Source of the DNA: Imperialibacter sp964351395
GTDB lineage: Bacteria > Bacteroidota > Bacteroidia > Cytophagales > Cyclobacteriaceae
Direction of reading: 5' to 3'
NCBI GenBank assembly: GCA_964351395.1
Contig: CAYGOF010000004.1
Span: 248,001 to 312,000 of the forward strand
DNA length: 64,000 bases
Numbering within the stretch: the stretch's first letter is position 1; each line of letters starts with the position of its first letter. The notes beneath the pieces were generated by a model that saw nothing but the letters and a program-made list of their open reading frames with translations, was not told where the DNA came from and ran no database searches. The translations under genes were made by a program, and so were the position numbers. Of this stretch, positions 17,678 through 26,640 are shown in pieces.

Positions 17678-20410
17678 TTATTCAGTTCTGAGCGACTTTA
17701 TGGGGTTTACGCTAGCAGCAGTAAGTGACTGATAGCTTACAGTGAGCCATCCAATCACCACGGCGGTGAATGCGGCAACTACAAATGTCCAAATACCAAT
17801 ATCTATTCGATAGGCAAAGTTATCCAGCCACTTGTCCATTCCCCACCATGCCAGCGGAACGGCTACCAATACAGCGATTAGTATCAACTTGGTGAAGTCC
17901 TTACTAAGGAGGAAAACAATGTTGAATATGGAAGCCCCCATCACTTTGCGAACGCCAATTTCTTTTCGTTTTTGTCCGGCTGTGTAGGCCGCTAAACCGA
18001 AGAGACCAATGCAAGCAATCATGATGGCCAGTGTTGTGAAAATCGTAAACATATCTCCACTGGTTTTCTCGGCATCATAGAATTCCTTCAGGTTTTGATC
18101 GAGATAGTAGTAGCGCAATGGCGTGTCTTTTGTGAACTCATTCCAGGTACCGTCTATGCCTGCTAATACTTCCTTTGTTTGCGCAGGGTCAATTCTCGCG
18201 ACCATTTTGCTGATAAAGGCGTTGGCTGACGACGTGTGAATAATGGCCATAGGCTCAAGTCCAACGTGCAGAGATTGTAAGTGAAAGTCTTTTACTACTC
18301 CAATGATTGTGTAGGTAATGTCTGTGTCGCCTCCATCGTTGACGTTGACAATCTTTTTTCCTATCGGATCTTCAATGCCTAGTTTGGCGATCGTAGATTC
18401 TGCTAAAATCATCGACAGCGAATCGTTGAATTCTCTGGAGAAGAGTCGGCCCTCCAGGAGTTCAATTTCCATGGTATCAAAAAACGACTCATCTACTGAG
18501 AGCCCTCTTGCTACCATACTTTCTTTTTCACCACTGCCTGGCACCCTCACTATAAATCCTGGCAGTAAATCGCCGGGCATGGCTGATGTGAAGGCTGCAT
18601 TTTTTATTCCGGGTATTTTCTTGATCTCATTTTCAAATGTTTCGTAGCGACTTCTGATCTGCTGTATGTCGGGATTGGGGTTCTGAAAATTAGCTGAGTT
18701 TATATTGAAAGCACTTTCGATCACTACTACATGGTCTTTATTGTAGCCGAGTGATTTGTTGAGCATGTAACTCATTTGATTGAAGATAATGATGGTACAG
18801 GAGATCAATGCGATGGAAATGGCAAATTGAAAAACCACCAGGCCGTTGCGGAGCAGCACGCCATACTTTGAGGTTTGCATCTTTCCTTTGAGTACAGCAG
18901 CCGGTTGAAAAGAGGAAAGCACAAAAGCTGGATAAACACCAGCAAGAAACCCAATAGCCAGAATAGTCGCTACCATTACCGCAATAGTGCCCGGCTGCAG
19001 TAGAAAGTCGAGTGTTAAAGCACGATTGGAAATCGTTGAGAAAGTAGGCAAAATGAACACCAACACAATAATGGCCACAATAAAGCTCACCACCGTGAGC
19101 AAAACTGACTCAGTAATGAATTGCCCTATCAGCTGACTGCGAATAGACCCAAGTACTTTTCTAATGCCCACTTCTTTAGCCCGTTCAGTAGACCGGGCAG
19201 TAGACAGGTTCATGAAGTTGATGCAGGCGATTAACAATATGAAGATGGCAGAGGAGATGAAGATATATACATAGGTGATATTGCCATTCGGTTTGATTTC
19301 TCCTTCCAGGTTCGAGTGTAGGTATATGTCTTTAATGGGCTGCAAAGAGTAGATATAACCATTTCCAGCAGCTACATATTCATCATAAGAAATGCCGTTT
19401 CTCTGTTGAACAGGCCCTGCGGCATATTTCTTTACAAATTCAGGAAATTGCTTTTCAAGTACTTGGGGATCTGCCCCTGGTCGTAGCCTGAGATAAGTGA
19501 TCACGTCAAAACCAATCCATTGTGGCTGGCTGAGGAAAGGAAATGTTACTGCTGAACCGATAAAATCAAAGGCCAAATGAGAATTGACCGGGTAGTCTTT
19601 GGCTATGCCCCGTACCACAAAGTCACCCTGGGCGGTTTCCATGCTCTTTCCCATAGGAGATTCTTCCCCGAAATATTTCTTAGCGATTGACTGAGTGATA
19701 ATGAGGCTATTGGGGTCTTTTAGTGCGGTGGTTGGGTCGCCTTCTACCAAAGGTATTTCCAAGACGTCAAATACATTGCTGTCCGCAAATACGACATGCT
19801 CCTCATAGAAATAATTATCCTGATACCGTATAATAACCGGCTGGCCTGCCTGAAATAGAAAAGTGTTTTGAAGTACCTCAGGGAAGTCTTGTGTTAGCTG
19901 CGGTCCAATAGAGTGTGGAATAAACGCATAGTCTACCGACCTTTCCGGGTATACCCGCTTGAGCGCTATCCTATATACATCGTCTTTTTGAAATGTATCG
20001 AAGGAAAGCTCGTATTGTACAAAAACCACAATAAGCAGGCACACGGTAATCCCTACGGCAAGCCCGAAAATATTGACCAGAGAGTAGCCGACCTTTTTCA
20101 GAAGACTCCTGTAGGCAATAACGATGTAATTCTTAAGCATAGTCCAGTTGTTAAATTGAGTTTGACTGTATTTGTTGTTTCTTTTTTTCCATGTAAAAGG
20201 TTGGCAAAACCTGACCACATGCCATATATATTGAATCGATGCTGTCCAGCTATTTTTCTCCGCTAATGTCTCTTCAAATATTTCCCTTATATCGCCTTCT
20301 ATCTCCTCAGCTAGCTCTTCTTTACAGTACCAGTGAAGGAAACGTGTAGCCCAGGCAGGCGGCAACTTCCTCTTCTTTTCTTGGCTGTCGGTATTGAGCT
20401 GTCCTGCCAT
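17678..20410 (-). CDS. FtsX/MacB-type ABC transporter permease with N-terminal prefix domain
   Basis: A 910-residue inner-membrane protein. Residues about 1-95 are a soluble prefix with WATRFLHWYCKEELAEEIEGD, the helical 'permease prefix' seen in PadR-linked permeases. Then come two FtsX units: a TM helix near residue 105, a large periplasmic MacB-like domain, three TMs near 385-510 (with the AREVGIRK-like block ERAKEVGIRKVLGS), a second periplasmic domain, and three final TMs with KRKEIGVRKVMGAS. This is a typical Bacteroidota exporter or mechanotransmission permease. It follows a PadR regulator gene by 10 bp, so the regulator probably controls it. No ATPase gene adjoins; it must be supplied in trans. 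Confidence 0.92.
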   Translation of the reverse strand: MAGQLNTDSQEKKRKLPPAWATRFLHWYCKEELAEEIEGDIREIFEETLAEKNSWTASIQYIWHVVRFCQPFTWKKRNNKYSQTQFNNWTMLKNYIVIAYRSLLKKVGYSLVNIFGLAVGITVCLLIVVFVQYELSFDTFQKDDVYRIALKRVYPERSVDYAFIPHSIGPQLTQDFPEVLQNTFLFQAGQPVIIRYQDNYFYEEHVVFADSNVFDVLEIPLVEGDPTTALKDPNSLIITQSIAKKYFGEESPMGKSMETAQGDFVVRGIAKDYPVNSHLAFDFIGSAVTFPFLSQPQWIGFDVITYLRLRPGADPQVLEKQFPEFVKKYAAGPVQQRNGISYDEYVAAGNGYIYSLQPIKDIYLHSNLEGEIKPNGNITYVYIFISSAIFILLIACINFMNLSTARSTERAKEVGIRKVLGSIRSQLIGQFITESVLLTVVSFIVAIIVLVFILPTFSTISNRALTLDFLLQPGTIAVMVATILAIGFLAGVYPAFVLSSFQPAAVLKGKMQTSKYGVLLRNGLVVFQFAISIALISCTIIIFNQMSYMLNKSLGYNKDHVVVIESAFNINSANFQNPNPDIQQIRSRYETFENEIKKIPGIKNAAFTSAMPGDLLPGFIVRVPGSGEKESMVARGLSVDESFFDTMEIELLEGRLFSREFNDSLSMILAESTIAKLGIEDPIGKKIVNVNDGGDTDITYTIIGVVKDFHLQSLHVGLEPMAIIHTSSANAFISKMVARIDPAQTKEVLAGIDGTWNEFTKDTPLRYYYLDQNLKEFYDAEKTSGDMFTIFTTLAIMIACIGLFGLAAYTAGQKRKEIGVRKVMGASIFNIVFLLSKDFTKLILIAVLVAVPLAWWGMDKWLDNFAYRIDIGIWTFVVAAFTAVVIGWLTVSYQSLTAASVNPIKSLRTE

Positions 20411-20420
20411 GCCTCATTTG

Positions 20421-20753
20421 TTATATTGCATCACTAGAAAGCTGTGGTATTTCCGTCCAGTAGCTTTCTCTTACTTCTTTAGCCTGCTCAAGTGATTTAA
20501 TCCCAAATGCAGTTACTTTGAAAATACGCTTCCTTTTTCCTCCGCGCTCAGGTGTAGCATCTCCAAGGGCTGATTCCACAAATCCCTTGGCGTCAAGTCG
20601 GTTAAGTGCACTGTGGATGGCGCTAATGGCAACATTGCGATCAGTTTTCTTTTTCAGCTCTTTCTGAATGGCCACCCCGTACGCCTGGTCGTTAAGAACG
20701 GTTACAGTAAGCAATACCAACTCTTCAAATTCTCCCAGATATGTTCCTTTCAT
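20421..20753 (-). CDS. PadR family transcriptional regulator
   Basis: A 110-residue winged-helix protein starting MKGTYLGEFEELVLL. It has the PadR signature block ALNRLDAKGFVES and the basic wing ERGGKRKRIFKVT near residue 70, where many PadR proteins have the RRYY/KYY-type wing. A short C-terminal helix provides dimerisation. PadR proteins repress their own operon until an effector binds. It is the first gene of a two-gene unit with the FtsX-type permease 10 bp downstream, a widespread pairing. The effector is unknown. Confidence 0.9.
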   Translation of the reverse strand: MKGTYLGEFEELVLLTVTVLNDQAYGVAIQKELKKKTDRNVAISAIHSALNRLDAKGFVESALGDATPERGGKRKRIFKVTAFGIKSLEQAKEVRESYWTEIPQLSSDAI

Positions 20754-21359
20754 TTTCCAATATTTGAAATAGATGCAAGCTTCATTTATGGCTTCAATAT
20801 CTTCTATGTACGCAACTTTTTGTGCTGAGTTCTTTTATTTTTCATATATGTAGATAAAATACCAAAAGAATTTCGCAGAGCCCAAGGGAAATTAACCAAT
20901 ATGCCTGTGGCTGAATAGTAGAAATATAACGATATGTGCATTTTAGGGCGGTTTTTAGCAATGTTATGATAAGAGTCATGTAGTCAAACTGCCAACCATC
21001 ATTCAGCAAAAGCACCCCGATGCTGATATTTGAGCCATCACAGTATTTAAAACAGTGATGGCAATGACACCCATTACAGTTAATAGTGTCTTGCGCTTGA
21101 TACACAAAATGGATGTCAAGCGGGCTTTTTTACATACTAAATGAATGAAGAAAAGTTACAGGGAGGATATAGAGAAGGAGTCCTGGAACTTCGATTTAAT
21201 AAAAATATTAAACCAACAAAGCCAGCTGTAAAATGGCTGGCGGAGTGATAACTTTTTTGGGATGATGGTTGTAAGCAGTCCTGCCCTTTGAGGCAGGATT
21301 GCTTTTTTTGTGCCTTGATGTTTCATGCGGCGTATGCTTTCATTTTGTTAAATTGCCGT
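20754..21359. other. Long intergenic region with two hairpins and no supported gene
   Basis: This 606-bp region separates the PadR gene (minus) from the DUF6702 gene (plus). Reading frames up to 87 codons exist but show no family motif. A GCCAGC/GCTGGC hairpin lies near 21220-21241 and a strong terminator at 21274-21309. The PadR promoter must lie in the left part. A plus-strand non-coding transcript ending at the strong terminator is possible. Confidence 0.5.
21274..21309 (+). terminator. Strong intrinsic terminator with no plus-strand gene upstream
   Basis: AGCAGTCCTGCC and GGCAGGATTGCT form a 12-bp stem (one G-T pair) around a 6-base loop, followed directly by seven T residues. The nearest plus-strand gene upstream ends 4.4 kb away at 16861. 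The terminator is also about 50 bp before the likely DUF6702 start, so it could end a small RNA or attenuate that gene. Confidence 0.7.
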
Positions 21360-21830
21360 ATGAACTGGCCGCTGATGATAATCGCTCTTTTGGGTTGGGA
21401 ACACGCATTATATGTCTCTGTGACTAAGGTGCAGTACCAACAGAACCAAACCTGGGAAGTAAGCTGCAGGCTTTTTAATAACGATCTTGAAGATGGCATT
21501 AGAAACCTAACAGGTGAAAGTGTCTCGTTAAGAACTGATGATGAGATCAGCAAATCGGCTACACTTGTGGCTGACTACATCAAAGAAAAAGTCCATTTGG
21601 TAGCCAATAATGGAACGGCCCTCAAATTAAGCTGGGTAAAAGGCGAGGCTGAAAATGATACAGTATGGGCTTATTTTACTGTTAATGCCATGGAAATTGC
21701 AGCGGTGGAGAATACCTTATTGATTGAGCTTTTTGGCAGCCAGGAGAACGTTGTCAGCATTGAACGAGAGGGGCAAAAAAAATACCTAAGGTTCAATGCA
21801 AATGTCAAACGACTTCAATTGAATGAGTAA
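21360..21830 (+). CDS. DUF6702 family protein, probably secreted
   Basis: About 156 residues from the ATG at 21360; longer frames begin inside the terminator hairpin, so I reject them. A short hydrophobic N-terminus (MNWPLMIIALLGW) is followed by HALYVSVTKVQYQ, the family hallmark H-x-x-x-V-S-V-x-x-x-x-Y. Then comes the block VSCRLFNNDLEDGIRN, and beta-rich sequence to the end. The family is common in Bacteroidota as a small periplasmic protein of unknown role, often near M1 peptidases or oxidoreductases. It is convergent with the M20 gene, with only 4 bp between stops. Confidence 0.78.
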   Translation: MNWPLMIIALLGWEHALYVSVTKVQYQQNQTWEVSCRLFNNDLEDGIRNLTGESVSLRTDDEISKSATLVADYIKEKVHLVANNGTALKLSWVKGEAENDTVWAYFTVNAMEIAAVENTLLIELFGSQENVVSIEREGQKKYLRFNANVKRLQLNE

Positions 21831-21834
21831 GCGC

Positions 21835-23163
21835 TCATTTTTTACCATTGAATAAGTCTAGCAAACCAGTGCTTGTCACTTTTACGCCAGTAGTAATCGA
21901 AGTTTCGATGGCTGGGTAGTAGAAGGGCGAATGCAGCCCAGGTAGTGCCATTTCTCCCGCAGCCACTTTTGCTGTTCTTTCAGGTGGTACCGTACCCAAC
22001 CAAAAAAGCGTTGTTGGCACTTTGTGCTCCGTTTTTCCATATCTTGAAAAGTCCTCTGCTACCATTTGTGGGTCGGCACCTACTACATTGTCGGCGCCAA
22101 TGGCCTTTACAGCTGAAGCTGACAGTTTATCGACAAGTTCCGAATTGTTGAAATTGGCTGGTGTGAATGACTCTGGAATGATTACCTCCGGGTATTTGTC
22201 TTCTGGAAGGCCCGCCGAAATAGCCACTCCCTTCGCTATTTCTTTGATTCTCTTGTGGATTTTGAGTCGCACTTCCTCTGTAAATGTCCTGACTGTCAGC
22301 TGTAAAAGCACTTCATCTGGGATAATGTTGTTTTTTGTTCCACCTTTTATCGCTCCTACTGTCACTACGGCATTGTCGAGCGGGTTGAGCGTGCGACTGA
22401 CAATAGTTTGTAATTCCATGACAAGCATGGAGGCCATCACGACTGGATCGATCGACATGTGTGGGGAAGCTCCATGGGCACCCTGTCCGAACACTTTTAT
22501 ATCAATGGATTCTGCATTGGCCATCGTATAGCCTTTGCCAAAGCCCACTTTTCCTGTGGGAATAGAAGGGCTGCAATGTAAGCCTACGCCATAATCAGGA
22601 ATTGGAAATTTTTCGTATAGTCCAGCATCGAGCATCAATTTAGCACCGGCACCAATTTCTTCAGCTGGTTGACCAATCATCATCAGCGTTCCTTTCCATT
22701 GACTCTTCATGTCTACCATGGCTTTGGCTGTGCCTAGCCACACGGTCATGTGCATGTCGTGACCACAAGAATGCATAGTGCTTACCTCAGCCCCTGAAGC
22801 GTCTGTTACTTTTACTGCGCTTGCATAGTTAAGCCCTGTTTTTTCAATCATGGGCAAGGCATCCATGTCGGTGCGATAGAGTACTGTCGGTCCTTTGCCA
22901 TTTTTTAACACACCTACTACACCGTAGCCACCCATGTTTTCAGTGACTTCAAAGCCAAGATTACGCAACTCGTTAGCTAATGTTTTCGATGTCTCCTTCT
23001 CAGAAAGGGATAGCTCAGGATTTTGGTGTCTGCTGAGATAAAAACTCTTCAGTTCTGGCAAGTGGTCGGCAATAAATATGTCAAGTGCTTGGGGGCTAGG
23101 CTCAGAAGCAATGGAAGTAAGACTTAGGCCAAGGGAAAAGAGTAAAACGAATGGTTTGCGCAT
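21835..23163 (-). CDS. M20 family amidohydrolase (hippurate/IAA-amino-acid hydrolase type), exported
   Basis: A 442-residue protein with a signal peptide (about 19 residues, ending near SIASEPS). Metal-binding motifs of the M20D family are visible: MHSCGHDMHM near residue 130 (Cys-Gly-His-Asp), QPAEEIGAGAKLML near 165 with the catalytic Glu pair, a metal His in LHCSPSIPTG, and VAEDFSRYG near 370. Enzymes of this type cleave N-acyl or N-aroyl amino acids. The exported location suggests scavenging of acylated amino acids. It is monocistronic by spacing. Confidence 0.9.
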   Translation of the reverse strand: MRKPFVLLFSLGLSLTSIASEPSPQALDIFIADHLPELKSFYLSRHQNPELSLSEKETSKTLANELRNLGFEVTENMGGYGVVGVLKNGKGPTVLYRTDMDALPMIEKTGLNYASAVKVTDASGAEVSTMHSCGHDMHMTVWLGTAKAMVDMKSQWKGTLMMIGQPAEEIGAGAKLMLDAGLYEKFPIPDYGVGLHCSPSIPTGKVGFGKGYTMANAESIDIKVFGQGAHGASPHMSIDPVVMASMLVMELQTIVSRTLNPLDNAVVTVGAIKGGTKNNIIPDEVLLQLTVRTFTEEVRLKIHKRIKEIAKGVAISAGLPEDKYPEVIIPESFTPANFNNSELVDKLSASAVKAIGADNVVGADPQMVAEDFSRYGKTEHKVPTTLFWLGTVPPERTAKVAAGEMALPGLHSPFYYPAIETSITTGVKVTSTGLLDLFNGKK

Positions 23164-23236
23164 TGAAGTACTTTTAATGATGCATCAATGTAGTTCATGA
23201 TTCTTGGATTCTCAAACCTAAAATGATGATTGGGAC

Positions 23237-23266
23237 TAAAAAAGAGGGCCTCTGTAGGGGGCCCTC
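23237..23266 (-). terminator. Intrinsic terminator
   Basis: GAGGGCC (23244-23250) pairs with GGCCCTC (23260-23266). On the minus strand the stem is followed by seven T residues, correctly placed about 45 bp after the lipoprotein gene that ends at 23310. Confidence 0.75.
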
Positions 23267-23309
23267 AATTAATAGTAGCTAGTTGAAAAAATATCCGTTA
23301 AACAGCGGA

Positions 23310-23738
23310 TCATTTTTTAAATATCACTTTCGCATAATGATTTGAAGGGTCAATATTCTTTGTGGTGTTGGGGTAAGGAAGTAAGTCAATCAGGGTGACT
23401 TCATAGCCAAGTACGTCTTTAGAGAGCCTTGGTTTCTGGGGGTCAGAAGTAAGCGTAAAGGTTTCTTCATCATTACCAACTTTGACTTTCATTTGTATGG
23501 TCATCATCCCTCCCCAAATACATACAACATCCTCCGGGCACCGGGAATCCTCGATGATTGCCTCAAAAGAAAGTTTTTCACCCGTCAATGAGGTAAAGGC
23601 TTCTCCTATTTTAATATCCAAAGTGTCAATGCTTAGATTTTCATCGTCAAGTGAAGAATTGAGTTCATCTTTTCCACAACTCATGCCAACACAAATGATG
23701 GCGACAAATAAACCTATGATGGCTAGTGTGTTCTTCAT
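23310..23738 (-). CDS. Small lipoprotein with DSRCP...CIWGG motif
   Basis: A 142-residue lipoprotein with signal peptide and lipobox (GMSCGKDE, Cys at 21). The mature part is beta-rich and contains IIEDSRCPEDVVCIWGG near residue 70. The pattern DSRCP-x3-C-x-W recurs in many small Bacteroidota and proteobacterial lipoproteins, and the two Cys probably form a disulfide. No function is established. It has its own terminator, so it is monocistronic. It lies between the M20 hydrolase and the 914-residue propeller protein, both on the same strand. Confidence 0.75.
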   Translation of the reverse strand: MKNTLAIIGLFVAIICVGMSCGKDELNSSLDDENLSIDTLDIKIGEAFTSLTGEKLSFEAIIEDSRCPEDVVCIWGGMMTIQMKVKVGNDEETFTLTSDPQKPRLSKDVLGYEVTLIDLLPYPNTTKNIDPSNHYAKVIFKK

Positions 23739-23806
23739 GTCAAAAAATGTTTGATTAAAGACAGTATCAATCGGGAATTCGTTGGATCAGAGAAAAAATA
23801 TTTCAA

Positions 23807-26551
23807 TTACTTTTTCAAAGAAAGAATGGAGAATTCGTTCTCGTAGTTTTTGTAGATCTTGTACAGCCCCTGCGATTCATAGAAGATGATGGCCACTTCT
23901 TTGGTGGTTTCGATTGGTCTGAAATTGACAAGGTTGCCTTTTTCGTCGTAAAGATAGCTGAACGCTTGCACCGGGTCATTCACGATAAAGAGTTTCCTTC
24001 CTCCGCCAAAATCATAAAACTGTGAGCTGGCAATGCCAGTCGACATGTAGTCTTTTTCAAAGAGAACTTTTCCGGCCTGGTCGATGATGGCAATTCTGTT
24101 GGCGTCTTGTCTTGTAAAAATATATCCATTGCCTGACGCTTCAGGAACCAATTTGAACTTAGATTGGGCAGAAGGTCTGTAGAGTTGTTCCCGTTGAATC
24201 ACTTTCCCCGCCAGGTTAATCTGGATGATTGATCCATCGTTTGTAATAGTAGTGAGCTTACTATTGCCATTGCTTGATCCGGCTTCGGCAAAGACTTCGT
24301 TATTGACTGGCGTTTTAAAATCAACTGGAAACCCTTTTATCGACTGTCCTCGCCTGTTGAAGGCGTGCATCACACCGTTGCTTTGTAATGCCACTAAAAA
24401 GTCCTGCCCTCTCACTCTTACGTGCAGAGGAGCTGACGCCAGCGGATGCTTTATTTCTTTTGGCCCCCAGCCATCGAGTAGTTTTCCATCCTTATCGGCT
24501 ATATAGAGATCCCCTCTGGTGTCGGCGAAGAAATAGCGGTAGTTTTTACTCTTGTCGTAGTCTACCAAGGTAAAAAAGGCGATATCGTTTTTGCCGCTGA
24601 ACGCTACAGGGAAGCCGGGAAGGTACTCACCGGTTCTGTCAATGGCGTAGATATACCTTGGCGTCGAAAATAGGTACTGAAGCTTGCCATTCTTATAGTA
24701 GTCGATCTGAAATACAGGGCTATTTATTTTTCCCTTAATCGAATCTATCCAAAGCACTTCCTGATTAGCTGAAAGCAGGTAGATCATTGAAGTGGAGTCT
24801 TGAACGAGCGTCTCCAGTGTCTTATCAGTATGATTGCGGACTACATAGGGCTTAGTGCTAAGTGGTTGCGCAAATGTGACAGTGTTGTCGGAAAGTAGTG
24901 GCTTTTGAATGCCTTTTTGAGCTGTTTTTTCTGATTGCTGAAAAACTACACTTGTATAAAATTTATCCTCAATAAAAGACCATTGCATAGCCATTAGGTC
25001 AATAGATTGAAGGGTAGTAGAGGCATCGGAAAAAGGCTGTTTCCAGGCCTCGTCCAGGTTTTGCTGCCAAAGGTTCCATGCCCTGGGTGTATGAACAAAA
25101 ACACTAAGATTGGCTTCTCTCAGTGTATTGTCAAGAAAGGAGTTGATCTGAACTGATTTGCCCCAGGTATTCTCATTACCAATATCATCAATCACAGTTT
25201 TCAATACCTGAACCGACGCCGCTCCAATTAAATAGTCACGATAACCTGTATAGTACAAGGTAGAAAAACCACTAAAAGGCTCCCCAAAAAGCTGAAACGG
25301 CAGCTCATTTATTTCAAGTTGCCCGATCGAGAAGTCAGCATACTCTTCGTAATAGAGCGTATCTCCTTGTGATTGATTGATCCTTTCTGATAGTTGTTTG
25401 AATTGACTGAGTCCCTCGGATAGGTCTTTCATTGCAAGATAAAATACTTTATCAGCCTCATGGCCTAACGAAGATTCTTGCATTGACACTCCCACATGTC
25501 CATCGATGGAATTATAGAAAGAAGTGACGTCGATGTCCAAATCTTTGAGCGTTTGACCACGCAAGGCGATGAGTGCTGGCGCTGATTTTTCCCAATAGGG
25601 CAGTGTCTGAGTGTTCCAGGTTTCAGCAGATTCAAAGGTCATGTTCACGAAAACCGCTGTTCGGTTGCTTACCACCTCTTCCATCTTGAGCCCCAATGCA
25701 GGATTATTGACAAAGCCACTCAGATATCCGCTGTAATTAGGTGGAAGTATGGTAAAACCATTCATTAGGAGTTGTGGCTCCGTTACTTTTATATCTAAAA
25801 ATGAAGAAGAACCAAGTGCTGTGATCGCCTTCAAATCCAGTATTTTCTCGTCAATAAACGTGTCGGCGAGCCTGTCCAGTTTGTTAGTATTGACATACAG
25901 ATTGCCTTGATCATTTTGGAGCCTGGAAAGCAAAAGCAGGTCCTTGTTTTTGTCAAAAAAGCCACTGCCAGCAGTTTCGATGTTTCTTACAGCATCCTCT
26001 ACCAAAAACGGTGTGAAGCTGCCTATGAAGAAATTTCGGTAGTAAATGAAGGTGAAAAGGTCATTGGTCTGCTGAGAACGGATTTCGCTGATTGTATAGC
26101 CCTGATAAGTTCTGCTGCTAAGGTTGAAACCGTTCTTTTCGGAAAAATATGCCAAAATATCGTCCATATTCCTCCTGCTAGCAAGAGTAGGCATATCAAC
26201 TAGTAGCAAAAAGTCGAGAGACTGACTGCCGATGCTGTGCAAGCTTGTTAGGAAAGTTTTGCCTGTAAGTAGTGCTGATGTTTTTTCTTTGCCGCCCAGG
26301 ATGGTATCGAGCTTTGAAAGCATCTGGCCAGGACGCTGAAAGGCATCAATGGATTGAAGACCTTTACCAATATTGGACGAAGTAAACTCCATCCAGGCAT
26401 CCATCGGTGCTGTTGATTCATAAACAAGCAGTGCATTGTCGGGGACCAATGCCCACAAGGAGATGTTGCCTCTCTCAAAATATGTTTTATAGGCAATGAA
26501 TGCGCCTCCGCCAATCAACAGGATGATAAAAAAAATGAGGAACCTCTTCAA
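23807..26551 (-). CDS. Membrane-anchored DUF3352-like protein with C-terminal beta-propeller
   Basis: A 914-residue protein. Translation seems to start at a TTG (26549-26551): it places KRFLIFFIILLIGGGAF at the N-terminus as a membrane anchor, an in-frame stop lies shortly upstream, and the next Met falls well past the anchor. Residues about 30-560 are a large alpha/beta region (VPDNALLVYESTAPMDAW) resembling DUF3352. Residues about 600-900 contain repeated blades such as YIYAIDRTGEYLPGFPVAF and YIADKDGKLLDGW, typical of PQQ/VCBS-like propellers. Most of it should be periplasmic. Its function is unknown; similar large proteins are conserved in Cytophagales. Confidence 0.75.
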   Translation of the reverse strand: MKRFLIFFIILLIGGGAFIAYKTYFERGNISLWALVPDNALLVYESTAPMDAWMEFTSSNIGKGLQSIDAFQRPGQMLSKLDTILGGKEKTSALLTGKTFLTSLHSIGSQSLDFLLLVDMPTLASRRNMDDILAYFSEKNGFNLSSRTYQGYTISEIRSQQTNDLFTFIYYRNFFIGSFTPFLVEDAVRNIETAGSGFFDKNKDLLLLSRLQNDQGNLYVNTNKLDRLADTFIDEKILDLKAITALGSSSFLDIKVTEPQLLMNGFTILPPNYSGYLSGFVNNPALGLKMEEVVSNRTAVFVNMTFESAETWNTQTLPYWEKSAPALIALRGQTLKDLDIDVTSFYNSIDGHVGVSMQESSLGHEADKVFYLAMKDLSEGLSQFKQLSERINQSQGDTLYYEEYADFSIGQLEINELPFQLFGEPFSGFSTLYYTGYRDYLIGAASVQVLKTVIDDIGNENTWGKSVQINSFLDNTLREANLSVFVHTPRAWNLWQQNLDEAWKQPFSDASTTLQSIDLMAMQWSFIEDKFYTSVVFQQSEKTAQKGIQKPLLSDNTVTFAQPLSTKPYVVRNHTDKTLETLVQDSTSMIYLLSANQEVLWIDSIKGKINSPVFQIDYYKNGKLQYLFSTPRYIYAIDRTGEYLPGFPVAFSGKNDIAFFTLVDYDKSKNYRYFFADTRGDLYIADKDGKLLDGWGPKEIKHPLASAPLHVRVRGQDFLVALQSNGVMHAFNRRGQSIKGFPVDFKTPVNNEVFAEAGSSNGNSKLTTITNDGSIIQINLAGKVIQREQLYRPSAQSKFKLVPEASGNGYIFTRQDANRIAIIDQAGKVLFEKDYMSTGIASSQFYDFGGGRKLFIVNDPVQAFSYLYDEKGNLVNFRPIETTKEVAIIFYESQGLYKIYKNYENEFSILSLKK

Positions 26552-26640
26552 TGCGCAGTAGTGTCTATAGCTTCAAATTCAATAACGAAAGTTACACAAC
26601 AATTTATTCTCAATGCAATAAGGTTCTTTGAACGGGCTAT

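Noticed and set aside
20842..21105. An 87-codon minus-strand frame rich in Cys and His (CNGCHCHHC)
   Set aside because: The Cys/His cluster looks like a metal site, but the rest has no recognisable fold and neighbouring frames are equally open. I cannot support a gene.
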